A stretch of DNA of 6,014 nt from DASZTU01 sp035493835 (GCA_035493835.1 DATJHO010000018.1:1-6014); one strand, 5' to 3'. Shown: positions 1-5,867, counted from the first letter of the stretch. Notes: generated by a model not told the origin, from the letters alone. Numbers and translations: made by a program.

Positions 1-1
1 G

Positions 2-439
2 TATGTCTCCCCGCTGGGCCGGACGCGCGAAACCATGGAGCGCATCCGCAGCCGCTTCGCCCCGCCGCTGCCCGAACTCACCATCGATCCGCGCCTGATT
101 GAGATTTCCTTCGGTGTTTACGAGGGGCGGCTTCACAACGAGCTGCGCGCCGGCGAGATGACCATTGCCGGCGAGCGCGACGCGAGCTTTTGGCATTTTC
201 GCCCGCCGCAGGGTGAAAGCTATGCCGATCTTGCCGAGCGGGTCGGCGATTTCGGCCGCTCGCTGACTGGCCCATCGATCATCGTCGCCCATGGTGGCCT
301 CTTGCGCGTGCTGATGCACCTGATCGAGGGCTATCCGCAGGTCGAGGCCGTCAACTGGTTTCCGCCGCAGGATTCAGTGGTGCATTTTCTCGACGGCCGC
401 GCCACGGTCTACCCGGCGGGCGAGAGCTGGGACGATTGA
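2..439 (+). CDS. Histidine phosphatase family protein (phosphoglycerate mutase-like), 5' end cut off
   Basis: The reading frame is open from the first bases of the window, so the gene starts upstream; 145 residues plus TGA are visible. The first residues read YVSPLGRTRET, the SPLxRTxxT block that follows the catalytic RHG motif in this superfamily; the RHG histidine itself lies outside the window. The acidic block ISFGVYEGR and the second catalytic histidine in IIVAHGGLLRVL are both present, and the Ser/Arg and His blocks sit in family order, so the visible part looks intact. Members remove phosphate from small molecules or sugar phosphates by way of a phosphohistidine; the substrate cannot be read from sequence. 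In rhizobia a gene of this kind commonly lies between fabI and aroC, which fits the aroC gene 99 bases downstream on the same strand. An internal ATG at 35 is not the true start, because the conserved block lies before it. Confidence 0.9.
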   Translation, partial: YVSPLGRTRETMERIRSRFAPPLPELTIDPRLIEISFGVYEGRLHNELRAGEMTIAGERDASFWHFRPPQGESYADLAERVGDFGRSLTGPSIIVAHGGLLRVLMHLIEGYPQVEAVNWFPPQDSVVHFLDGRATVYPAGESWDD

Positions 440-469
440 CCCCTACGCAACGCGCTCCTAGAACGCGAC

Positions 470-482
470 TGGACTAAGTCCA
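470..482. promoter_or_regulatory. 13-base perfect palindrome upstream of aroC, possible operator
   Basis: TGGACTAAGTCCA is a perfect 6+1+6 inverted repeat lying 57 bases before the aroC start and about 30 bases after the phosphatase stop. It is the most AT-balanced part of this leader. Its GACTAAGTC core vaguely resembles sites of Rrf2-family regulators (IscR/RirA type), but one copy and no searched motif make this only a guess. It could also be chance. Confidence 0.25.
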
Positions 483-487
483 ATTTG

Positions 488-509
488 CCTCCTGGCCTCG
501 GCCAGGAGG
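488..509. other. Stem-loop in the aroC leader
   Basis: CCTCCTGGCC and GGCCAGGAGG are perfect reverse complements separated by two bases; in RNA this would be a 9-bp stem (488-496 with 501-509) closed by a CUCG-type tetraloop. No T-run follows on either strand, so it does not look like a standard intrinsic terminator. It lies 29 bases before the aroC ATG and leaves the ribosome binding site outside the stem. It may mark the end of the phosphatase message, or protect or modulate the aroC leader. Confidence 0.5.
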
Positions 510-538
510 GAGCGTGACCCTCGAAGGGCGGGAATAAC

Positions 539-1645
539 ATGTCGTTCAACACTTTCGGCCAGCTTTTCCGTTTCACCAGCTGGTGGGAGAGCCACGGGCC
601 GGCGATCGGCGTGGTGGTGGATGGCTGTCCCCCGGGCATTCCGATCAGCGCGGAGGTGATCCAGCGCGATCTCGATCGCCGCAAGCCGGGGCAGTCGCGC
701 TTCACCACGCAACGCCGCGAGGACGATGCCGTGAGGATACTCTCGGGCACCTTCGAGGACGAAACGGATGGTGTGCTTAAAACCACCGGCACGCCGATTT
801 CGCTGTTGATCGAAAACACCGACCAGCGTTCGAAGGATTATTCGGAGATCAAGGACAAGTATCGGCCCGGCCACGCCGACTACACCTATCAGCAGAAATA
901 TGGCATCCGCGACTACAAGGGCTCCGGCCGCGCTTCGGCGCGCGAAACCGCGGCGCGGGTGGCGGCGGGCGCCATCGCACGGCTGGTGATCCCCAATGTG
1001 CGCATTCGCGGCAGCCTGGTGCAGATGGGGCCGCACAAGATCGACTACGGCAATTTTGATTGGGAGCAGGTCGACCAGAACCCGTTCTTTTGCGCCGACG
1101 CCACTGCCGCCAAGCTATGGGAAGGCTATCTCGACGGCATCCGCAAATCGGGCTCTTCAGTCGGGGCGGTGATTGAGGTCGTGGCCGAAGGCGTGCCGCC
1201 CGGCTGGGGCGCGCCGATCTATGGCAAGCTTTCCGCCGACATCGCCTCGGGGCTGATGTCGATCAATGCCGTCAAGGGTGTCGAGATCGGCGCCGGGTTC
1301 GAGGCGGCTAGCCTCACCGGCATCGAGAATGCCGACGAGATGCGGGCCGGCAATAACGGGCCGTATTTCCTCTCCAACCACGCTGGCGGCATTCTGGGCG
1401 GCATCTCCAACGGCGATCCGATCGTGGCGCGCTTTGCGGTGAAGCCTACCTCGTCGATCTTGACGCCGCGGCGGACGGTGACCACCGCCAACGAAGAGAC
1501 GGACGTCATGACCAAGGGCCGCCATGATCCGTGTGTGGGCATCCGCGCCGTGCCGATCGGGGAGGCCATGCTCGCCTGCGTCCTCGCCGACCATTTCCTC
1601 CGCCACCGCGGGCAGACCGGCCGCGAGGGCGGGGTGGGGTTTTAG
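539..1645 (+). CDS. aroC: Chorismate synthase
   Basis: Chorismate synthase converts 5-enolpyruvylshikimate-3-phosphate to chorismate with reduced FMN, the last step of the shikimate pathway, in the cytosol. The product is 368 residues, close to the usual 360 or so. Visible hallmarks are the N-terminal block ESHGPAIGVVVDGCPPG (catalytic His19), RPGHADYTYQ with the second catalytic His112, the second signature GSGRASARETAARVAAGA (128-144), FLSNHAGGILGGISNGDP (277-293), and the C-terminal signature GRHDPCVGIRAVPIGEAM (327-344). The start is well fixed: an in-frame TGA lies at 515-517, no other start codon occurs between it and the ATG, and a purine-rich GAAGGGCGGGA (523-533) serves as ribosome binding site. 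One oddity: residue 16 is Trp where the signature GESHG has Gly (see findings). It may share a transcript with the phosphatase gene, though the 99-base gap with structure could hold its own promoter. Confidence 0.98.
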   Translation: MSFNTFGQLFRFTSWWESHGPAIGVVVDGCPPGIPISAEVIQRDLDRRKPGQSRFTTQRREDDAVRILSGTFEDETDGVLKTTGTPISLLIENTDQRSKDYSEIKDKYRPGHADYTYQQKYGIRDYKGSGRASARETAARVAAGAIARLVIPNVRIRGSLVQMGPHKIDYGNFDWEQVDQNPFFCADATAAKLWEGYLDGIRKSGSSVGAVIEVVAEGVPPGWGAPIYGKLSADIASGLMSINAVKGVEIGAGFEAASLTGIENADEMRAGNNGPYFLSNHAGGILGGISNGDPIVARFAVKPTSSILTPRRTVTTANEETDVMTKGRHDPCVGIRAVPIGEAMLACVLADHFLRHRGQTGREGGVGF

Positions 1646-1670
1646 GGCAGGGCATAGCGTTTGGGGCCCA

Positions 1671-1791
1671 CCCCCACCCTGGCGCTGCCGCGCTCACCCT
1701 CCCCACAAGGAGGAGGGAGACGATGTTGCTCCGTGGTTGCCACAGATCTCCCTCCCCCTTGTGGGGAGGGTAGCGGCAGCAGGGTGGGGGG
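1671..1791. repeat. Family 1 palindromic repeat, copy A, between convergent genes
   Basis: The two arms, 1671-1720 and 1747-1790, are imperfect reverse complements of over 40 bases, both with CCCCCACCCT outside, a GCTGCCGC segment, and CCCTCCCCACAAGG inside. The loop (about 1721-1746) contains GACGATG and TTGCCACAGAT, nearly the same as in copy B. The element begins 25 bases after the aroC stop and lies between aroC and the convergent HAD gene, so it could end transcripts from both sides, though no strong T-run follows. This is a REP-like intergenic element, not a coding region. Confidence 0.85.
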
Positions 1792-1825
1792 CTGTCCAAA
1801 CACACGTGCCCGAGGTGTCTCCGAA

Positions 1826-1914
1826 CCTCACCTTTCGACAAGCTCAGGGTGAGGTCTCTCGGGCCGGATCCCCTCGTCCGAGGCCCTCATGGTGAGCCCG
1901 TCGAACCACGAGGG
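1826..1914. repeat. Family 3 inverted pair around TTCGACAAGCTCA
   Basis: Unit one (1826-1854) has CCTCACC and GGTGAGG arms around TTTCGACAAGCTCA. Unit two (1884-1914) has CCCTCATGGT and ACCACGAGGG arms, with one mismatch, around GAGCCCGTCGA, which is the same core on the other strand. Short repeats with this core are common in intergenic DNA of Hyphomicrobiales and sphingomonads. The pair lies just past the HAD gene stop (23 bases) and next to copy A, making this convergent gap almost wholly repeat sequence. No gene is seen in it. Confidence 0.75.
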
Positions 1915-1937
1915 CCGGGCACGGGACGGGGTCGACG

Positions 1938-2639
1938 CTACCCAATCTCCTCAACCACCTGCACCAGACCGCCCAGATCGCCAATCCGCCGGTAGCGCTC
2001 GGTTCCCGCGGGCTCGTGGTCGTGCTCGATGGCCCAGGTGATCTCGTGCGGCACGTAAACGCCCCATGCGCCGGCGGTCAGTGCCGGAACGACGTCGGAT
2101 TTGAGCGAATTGCCGACCATCATGGCGTGTTCGGGGCCATCGCCGTGGCGGGCGAAGATGCGGGCATAGGTGTCGTTGGTCTTGGTGCTGACGATCTCGA
2201 TGCCATCGAAGAAATCGCCGAGCCCGGAGGCGGCGATTTTCCGCTCCTGGTCGAAAAGGTCGCCCTTCGTGATAAGGATCAGCTTGTGCGAATCCGCCAG
2301 CGCCTGAAGCGCCTCTCGGGCGAAGGGCAGCGTTTCGACGGGATGGCTGAGCATGTCGCGGCCGGCATCGAGAATTTCTCCCAGCACCCGGGCCGGCACC
2401 CGGCCCTCGGTTACCTCGATGGCGGTCTCGATCATCGACAGCGTAAAACCCTTGATGCCGAAGCCATAGAGCGCAAGGTTGCGCCGCTCCGCCGACAGCA
2501 GCCGTTCCCCGAGATGGGGCGCCTCGGCATAGTCCCCGAGGAGCTCGGCGAACCGGCTTTCCGTCAGGTCGTAGAATTTCATGTTGTGCCAGAGCGTATC
2601 GTCGGCATCGAAACCGATAGTGGTGAGCTGCCGGGCCAT
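1938..2639 (-). CDS. HAD-superfamily hydrolase (phosphatase-like)
   Basis: A 233-residue haloacid dehalogenase-type protein, probably a cytosolic phosphatase acting on a small phosphorylated compound; the substrate cannot be told. Motif I is FDADDTLWH, with nucleophile Asp11 and acid/base Asp13. Residues of about 20-105 form the helical cap expected of type C1 members. Motif II is LILITKGD (Thr124), motif III is probably Lys153 in STKTND, and motif IV is MVGNSLKSDVVPA with Asp182. Motif IV has GNSxxSD in place of GDxxxxD, a variant I recall from this branch of HAD proteins, so the enzyme is probably active. The start is backed by GGAGCG, five bases before the ATG on the minus strand. It converges with aroC and lies 242 bases downstream of the aldo/keto reductase gene, with a terminator-like repeat between, so it is probably transcribed by itself. 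Confidence 0.92.
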   Translation of the reverse strand: MARQLTTIGFDADDTLWHNMKFYDLTESRFAELLGDYAEAPHLGERLLSAERRNLALYGFGIKGFTLSMIETAIEVTEGRVPARVLGEILDAGRDMLSHPVETLPFAREALQALADSHKLILITKGDLFDQERKIAASGLGDFFDGIEIVSTKTNDTYARIFARHGDGPEHAMMVGNSLKSDVVPALTAGAWGVYVPHEITWAIEHDHEPAGTERYRRIGDLGGLVQVVEEIG

Positions 2640-2654
2640 TTTTGCGCTCCGAAT

Positions 2655-2683
2655 GGAAGACCTCGCGGCGGGCGAGGTCTTCC
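2655..2683 (-). promoter_or_regulatory. 12-bp perfect hairpin in the leader of the HAD gene
   Basis: GGAAGACCTCGC (2655-2666) and GCGAGGTCTTCC (2672-2683) pair perfectly around a five-base loop. The structure sits 15 bases before the HAD gene ATG and ends just before its GGAGCG ribosome binding site. No T-run follows on the minus strand, so it is not a plain intrinsic terminator. It could be a 5' stabilising stem or control translation. A weak promoter could lie just upstream on the minus strand (TATATG at 2691-2686, TTTCCC at 2714-2709, spacer 17), but only about half of each box matches and its start point would fall inside the stem, so I give the promoter little weight. Confidence 0.5.
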
Positions 2684-2757
2684 AGCATATATGGAGAGTT
2701 GCGCGCTAGGGAAAGTGGCCGAGCTTTGCAGTTCTGCTGCCCAAGTCCTTAGCAAAC

Positions 2758-2874
2758 AAACAACCCCCACCATCGTCCCCCCCTCAAGGGGGAGGGGGAC
2801 GATGGTGCACGGCGTTGCCACAAATTCCCCTCCCCCTTGAGGGGAGGGTGGCGGCAGCCGGGTGGGGGTTGTTT
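2758..2874. repeat. Family 1 palindromic repeat, copy B, terminator-like
   Basis: The outer ends AAACAACCCCCACC (2758-2771) and GGTGGGGGTTGTTT (2861-2874) are perfect 14-base inverted repeats. Inside them CCCCTCAAGGGGGAGGGG (2780-2797 region) pairs with CCCCTCCCCCTTGAGGGG (2827-2844). The left arm can also fold by itself through ACCATCGT and ACGATGGT (about 2769-2806). The left arm lacks the GGCTGCCGCC segment found in the right arm. The element lies seven bases past the aldo/keto reductase stop; reading on the minus strand, the hairpin is followed by TTGTTTGTTTGC, and on the plus strand by TTGTTTTCTTTC, so it could act as an intrinsic terminator both ways. Bases 2845-2873 are identical to 5682-5710. 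Confidence 0.88.
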
Positions 2875-2881
2875 TCTTTCC

Positions 2882-3874
2882 CTAGTACCGCTGCGGGCCG
2901 GCGGGCTTGTTGCCGACGATCTCTTCGATCTTGGCCAGCACATCCGGGGTTAGTTTTGCGCGCGCATCGAGCGCCTTGAGGTTGTCCTTGAGCTGGCTCA
3001 GCCTGGAGGCGCCAAGGATAACGGTCGAGACGTGCGGATTGGCGAGGCACCACAGCAGCGCCATGTGGTGAATCGGCAGGCCAGCCTCGTCGGCGAGTTT
3101 GGCAAGCTTCTGCACCTTGGCGAGCTGGTCCTGGCCCTGCGGGCTTTCGAGGCGTGCCTTGAGCCATTCATAGCCCGGCAGCGCCACGCGGCTGTCGGCC
3201 GGAATGCCGTTATTGTACTTGCCGGTCAAGATGCCCGAGGCGAGCGGCGACCAGATGGTGGTGCCGAGCCCGAACAGGTCGTAAAGCGGCAGGAACTCGG
3301 CCTCGACCTTTTCGCGGCGGAAGACGTTGTATTCCGGCTGCTCCATGGTCGGCGGCGTCAAATTGTTGGCGCGGGCCACCGCATAGGCCTCTGTGAGCTG
3401 CTGGGCGGTCCATTCCGAGGTGCCCCAATAGAGCACCTTGCCCTGCACGATCAGGTTGTGCATGGCCCGAACCGTCTCTTCGATCGGCGTATCGATGTCG
3501 GGGCGATGGCAGAAATAGAGGTCCAGATACTCGACCTGCAGCCGCTTCAGCGCGGCGTGGGCGCCATCAGTAACGTGCTTGGCCGAGAGGCCGCGGTCCA
3601 TCGTGCCCTTGCCGGTACCCCAAAACACCTTGGAGGAAACGGCAAAGCTCTCTCGCGACCACTTGAGCTGCTTCAGGGCGTCGCCCATGACGATTTCGGC
3701 GTTGCCCTTCTCGTAGCCCTCGGCGTTGTCGAAGAAGTTGATGCCGTTGTCATAGGCATGGCCCATGAGCGAGACGGCATCGTCTTCGCCGACCTGCTTG
3801 CCGAAGGTGACCCAGGCGCCGAACGAAAATTCGCTGACTTTTAGGCCCGATTTGCCCAAACGACGGTACTGCAT
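2882..3874 (-). CDS. Aldo/keto reductase, Kv-beta/YghZ-like (AKR6-type)
   Basis: A 330-residue NADPH-dependent oxidoreductase with a TIM-barrel fold, expected in the cytosol, reducing aldehydes or ketones; the natural substrate is not evident. The complete catalytic tetrad is visible: Asp49 and Tyr54 in FFDNAEGYEKG, Lys82 in SSKVFWG, and His123 in LYFCHRPD. Further family blocks are YWGTSEW (149-155), QPEYNVFRR (179-187), WSPLASGILTGKY (208-220), and the nucleotide-binding GASRLSQLKDNL (288-299). The long loop with FWGTGKGTMDRGLS and the WSPLASG block point to the potassium-channel beta subunit branch. Length is usual for that branch. The start MQYRRLGKSGLKVSEFSFG matches the common family N-terminus; its ribosome binding site is weak (AGGTAAG). 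The gene is alone between repeats B and C and is probably a single transcription unit. Confidence 0.95.
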   Translation of the reverse strand: MQYRRLGKSGLKVSEFSFGAWVTFGKQVGEDDAVSLMGHAYDNGINFFDNAEGYEKGNAEIVMGDALKQLKWSRESFAVSSKVFWGTGKGTMDRGLSAKHVTDGAHAALKRLQVEYLDLYFCHRPDIDTPIEETVRAMHNLIVQGKVLYWGTSEWTAQQLTEAYAVARANNLTPPTMEQPEYNVFRREKVEAEFLPLYDLFGLGTTIWSPLASGILTGKYNNGIPADSRVALPGYEWLKARLESPQGQDQLAKVQKLAKLADEAGLPIHHMALLWCLANPHVSTVILGASRLSQLKDNLKALDARAKLTPDVLAKIEEIVGNKPAGPQRY

Positions 3875-4065
3875 GACTTACCTGCATAATTTGTCGGTTT
3901 GCGAAAATCCCCGGTGGGCGCGATGGGAATGAAGGCCGCAAGCGGCGGCGTGGACGCGCGGTGATATCGGGGACGTGACTGCTCCAAAAGGCTGGAACGG
4001 CGACACGCTAGCAGATCGAGTTGCGTGCCTCAATCGGCGAGTGACGATGGAGGGGCTGTGTATGG
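3875..4065. other. Intergenic stretch without recognised gene, upstream of the aldo/keto reductase
   Basis: This is the first part of the 328-base gap between tlyA and the aldo/keto reductase gene; repeat C fills the rest. It should hold the promoter of the reductase on the minus strand, with an AT-richer patch near 3881-3910, but I cannot name convincing -35 and -10 boxes. A small stem GCCGC/GCGGC occurs at 3935-3946. No tRNA-like fold or likely small gene is seen. Confidence 0.5.
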
Positions 4066-4192
4066 GCCCCCTCAGCCGGCCTCGTCTTCGCTCGGCCACC
4101 CTCTCCCCGAGGGGGCGAGAAAAGCCGGTGAGGGCGTGCCTCTTATTCCTCTCCCCATCGGGGAGAGGTCGCCCGAAGGGCGGGTGAGGGGC
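4066..4192. repeat. Family 2 palindromic repeat, inverted pair downstream of tlyA
   Basis: Two inverted copies of the same module face each other. The outer ends GCCCCCTCA (4066-4074) and TGAGGGGC (4185-4192) match. The right copy has two clear stems: CGCCC/GGGCG around GAA (4170-4182) and CCTCTCCCC/GGGGAGAGG around ATC (4148-4168). The left copy has the less regular CTCTCCCCGAGGGGGCGAG (about 4101-4119). The module reads CCCCTCA..CC(GGC..TTCG..GCC)ACC..TCTCCCC, the same build as 5874-5921. It begins 10 bases past the tlyA stop on the minus strand and may end or protect that transcript, though no T-run follows the stem. Confidence 0.8.
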
Positions 4193-4202
4193 TTTCGTCC
4201 CA

Positions 4203-4940
4203 CTACTTTCCGCGAAACACCGCCACCGTCTCCCGATTGCCATCCCCGCCGTTGATCGGGGAGGGGACGGAGAGCCGGTGCGAAAAGCCTTGGCGGGACA
4301 TGAAGCCGATGACGTCCTCGATTGCCGCCGCGATCGCCGCCTGGTCCGTGACGATGCCGCCGCCGCCGACATTTTCGCGCCCGACTTCGAATTGCGGCTT
4401 GATCAGGATCACGGCGTCGGCGCCGGACCGGCAAAGGCCGAGCGGGGCGGCGAGCACTTTTGCCACGGAGACAAAGCTGACATCGCAGACGAGGAGGTCA
4501 ATGGGATTGGGGATCAGTTCCGCTGTCAGGTCGCGGGCGTTCTGTCCCTCCAGCACCGTCACCCCGGCGTACCCACGAATTTTTTCGCTGAACTGGTCGT
4601 GCCCGACATCGACCGAAAAGACCCTTTCGGCCCCGCGCTCCAGCAGCACTTGGGTAAAGCCGCCGGTCGAAGCGCCGATGTCGAGGCAGGCCTTGCCCGC
4701 AACCTCGATGGCCCCGGCATCGAGGCCCGCGATCAGCTTCAGCGCGGCCCGCGAGACATAGCGGGCTGCCGGATCGTCCAGCTCGATGCTGTCGGCGTCA
4801 GTCACCATCTGGTTTGGCTTCAGGGCAGGGGTCCCGTTCACCCTGACCGTGCCCCTAAGGATGGCATCCCGGGCGCGGGCGCGGCTCGGCAGCAAGCCCC
4901 TGGCCTCGATGGCAAGGTCGAGCCGGATGCGCTCGTTCAT
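4203..4940 (-). CDS. tlyA: TlyA family rRNA (cytidine-2'-O)-methyltransferase
   Basis: TlyA methylates the 2'-hydroxyl of cytidine in ribosomal RNA using S-adenosylmethionine; older annotations call it hemolysin. The 245-residue product has an S4 RNA-binding domain at about 4-60 (RLDLAIEARGLLPSRARARD...GTVRVNG pattern) and an FtsJ/RrmJ-like methyltransferase domain after it. In the second domain are YVSRAALKL (Lys68), the cofactor loop CLDIGASTGGFT (85-96), VCDVSFVS (Asp153), ILIKPQFEVGR (Lys181) and GNRETVAVF (Glu237), matching the K-D-K-E tetrad of 2'-O-methyltransferases. The N-terminus is short before the S4 domain, which resembles the short TlyA I type (large subunit C1920 only) rather than the longer mycobacterial type II; this is inference. 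The start overlaps the stop of the SCO gene in ATGA, so translation is probably coupled to it; no strong ribosome binding site of its own is seen. Confidence 0.95.
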   Translation of the reverse strand: MNERIRLDLAIEARGLLPSRARARDAILRGTVRVNGTPALKPNQMVTDADSIELDDPAARYVSRAALKLIAGLDAGAIEVAGKACLDIGASTGGFTQVLLERGAERVFSVDVGHDQFSEKIRGYAGVTVLEGQNARDLTAELIPNPIDLLVCDVSFVSVAKVLAAPLGLCRSGADAVILIKPQFEVGRENVGGGGIVTDQAAIAAAIEDVIGFMSRQGFSHRLSVPSPINGGDGNRETVAVFRGK

Positions 4941-5560
4941 GTCCCGACGAGGCGCTTGAGCTTGGCGGCTTCCGACTTCTGGTCCTCGCCATAGGCGACG
5001 GTGCCCTCGAACTCGCCCTGCCGACCGAGCAGGAACACCGTCGCCGTGTGATCGACCAGATAGGTGTTGGTGCCGTCGTCGGGGCCCTTCTTGGAATAGA
5101 CCCCGAAGGCGGTCTTGACGGCATCAACCTGCGCCTGGGTGCCGGTGAGCCCGATGATCGGCGAACCAAAAGCGGAAAGATAGTTCTTCAGTTGCGGGAT
5201 GGTGTCGCGGTCGGGATCGACCGTCGCAAAGACGATCCGCAACTGGTCGGGCGAAAGCTTCATCTGCTGCCGCAGCGACGTCAGTTCGGCCAGCGTCGTC
5301 GGGCAGACGTCAGGGCAATAGGTGTAGCCGAAAAACATCAGCGTCGGTGTGCCCTTGAGGTCCGCTTGGGTGAACTCACCGCCGGCCGTGGATTGCAGCG
5401 TGAATGGCGCGCCGGTCAGGCCCACGGTCGGCGCCGGCGGCTTCCAGAAATACAATGCCGCCGCGGCGCCACCGACCACGACCACGAGCGTCCACAGGAT
5501 GATTCGGAACAGCGCGAGGCCGCTAGAGGGCTTTTTAGTCGAGGGAGAAGTGTTTGCCAT
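4937..5560 (-). CDS. SCO1/SenC family protein, membrane-anchored copper chaperone/thioredoxin-fold protein
   Basis: SCO proteins deliver copper to, or reduce the thiols of, the Cu-A site in cytochrome c oxidase subunit II on the outer face of the inner membrane. The 207-residue product has a basic N-terminus (about 1-14, with KK at 9-10), one membrane span at about 16-38, and a periplasmic thioredoxin-like domain. The copper ligands are all present: Cys82 and Cys86 in FFGYTYCPDVCPTTL, and His171 in LVDHTATVFLL. TVDPDRDT (113-120) is also typical. The span ends without a clear signal peptidase site, so it is likely a permanent anchor. The ATG is bounded by an in-frame TAA 15 bases upstream with no other start between; the ribosome binding site is poor. 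It is transcribed ahead of tlyA and overlaps it by four bases. No cytochrome oxidase gene lies in the window. Confidence 0.95.
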   Translation of the reverse strand: MANTSPSTKKPSSGLALFRIILWTLVVVVGGAAAALYFWKPPAPTVGLTGAPFTLQSTAGGEFTQADLKGTPTLMFFGYTYCPDVCPTTLAELTSLRQQMKLSPDQLRIVFATVDPDRDTIPQLKNYLSAFGSPIIGLTGTQAQVDAVKTAFGVYSKKGPDDGTNTYLVDHTATVFLLGRQGEFEGTVAYGEDQKSEAAKLKRLVGT

Positions 5561-5668
5561 GGCGCCAGTGGTTTAGCGGATTTCGAGCGCTGGCGAAACG
5601 GTGGGGGAACACGAAATGGTGAGCAGGCCGTGTCGGGTCTGCGGCCGCCGGGCAATGGGCGCGGCCGC

Positions 5669-5710
5669 TCCCTTTGAGGAGAGGGTGGCGGCAGCCGGGT
5701 GGGGGTTGTT
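5669..5710. repeat. Family 1 repeat, right arm only (half copy)
   Basis: This segment carries TTTGAGGAGAGGG followed by GGCGGCAGCCGGGTGGGGG and TTGTT; bases 5682-5710 are identical to the right arm of copy B (2845-2873). The matching left arm is not found just before it. Instead it is preceded by two GCGGCCGC octamers at 5641-5648 and 5661-5668. It can pair loosely with the left arm of the next copy (ACAACAACCC at 5736), so the two may be a rearranged or nested pair. Confidence 0.75.
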
Positions 5711-5735
5711 CCGATCAACGGCTCTGTGGCCTGGG

Positions 5736-5845
5736 ACAACAACCCATCCCTCCCCTCAAGGGGGAGGGGGAGCCCGCGGCACGGGTGCGCCTCCATCGCT
5801 CCCTCCTCCTTCAGGGGAGGGTGAGCGCGCGAAGGTGGGGGCGTT
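5736..5845. repeat. Family 1 palindromic repeat, diverged copy
   Basis: The left arm (ACAACAACCC, then CCCTCCCCTCAAGGGGGAGG, 5736-5769) faces the right arm (CTCCCTCCTCCTTCAGGGGA at 5799-5818, then GGTGGGGGCGTT at 5834-5845). The inner stem keeps the CCCCTCAAGG/CCTTCAGGGG match with one mismatch. The loop (about 5771-5795) does not keep the GACGATG and TTGCCACA boxes of copies A and B. It fills part of the gap between the SCO gene and xseB, with the half copy on one side and a family 2 unit on the other. Confidence 0.75.
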
Positions 5846-5846
5846 G

Positions 5847-5867
5847 CCACCAGCGCTGCGCTGGTGG
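5847..5867. other. Perfect 9-bp palindrome between repeat elements
   Basis: CCACCAGCG (5847-5855) and CGCTGGTGG (5859-5867) pair around CTG. Five A residues follow on the plus strand, so there is no T-run after the stem on either strand, and it does not qualify as an intrinsic terminator. It fills the join between the family 1 and family 2 elements. Confidence 0.6.

Noticed and set aside
458..1036. 192-codon open frame on the minus strand opposite the start of aroC
   Set aside because: It is a high-GC shadow of a certain aroC gene, with no recognisable domain, and it crosses the intergenic stem-loop.
1524..1895. Small plus-strand frames overlapping the aroC 3' end and repeat A
   Set aside because: Their sequence comes from aroC in another frame and from the C-rich repeat arms; no protein family is recognisable.
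2016..2840. 274-codon open frame on the plus strand opposite the HAD gene
   Set aside because: The minus-strand frame carries all HAD motifs; the plus frame runs through the leader hairpin and into repeat B, and has no family likeness.
3032..3844. 270-codon open frame on the plus strand opposite the aldo/keto reductase
   Set aside because: Shadow frame; the minus strand holds a full catalytic tetrad and cofactor motif.
3975..4187. 70-codon open frame on the plus strand in the gap before tlyA
   Set aside because: More than half of it is repeat C, which gives the typical SPRGRE/SPSGRG translation of such repeats; no ribosome binding site stands out.
4278..4994. 238-codon open frame on the plus strand opposite tlyA
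   Set aside because: Shadow frame; the complete TlyA motifs are on the minus strand.
5847..5867. Intrinsic terminator at the perfect palindrome
   Set aside because: The stem is followed by A residues on the plus strand and by no T-run on the minus strand.
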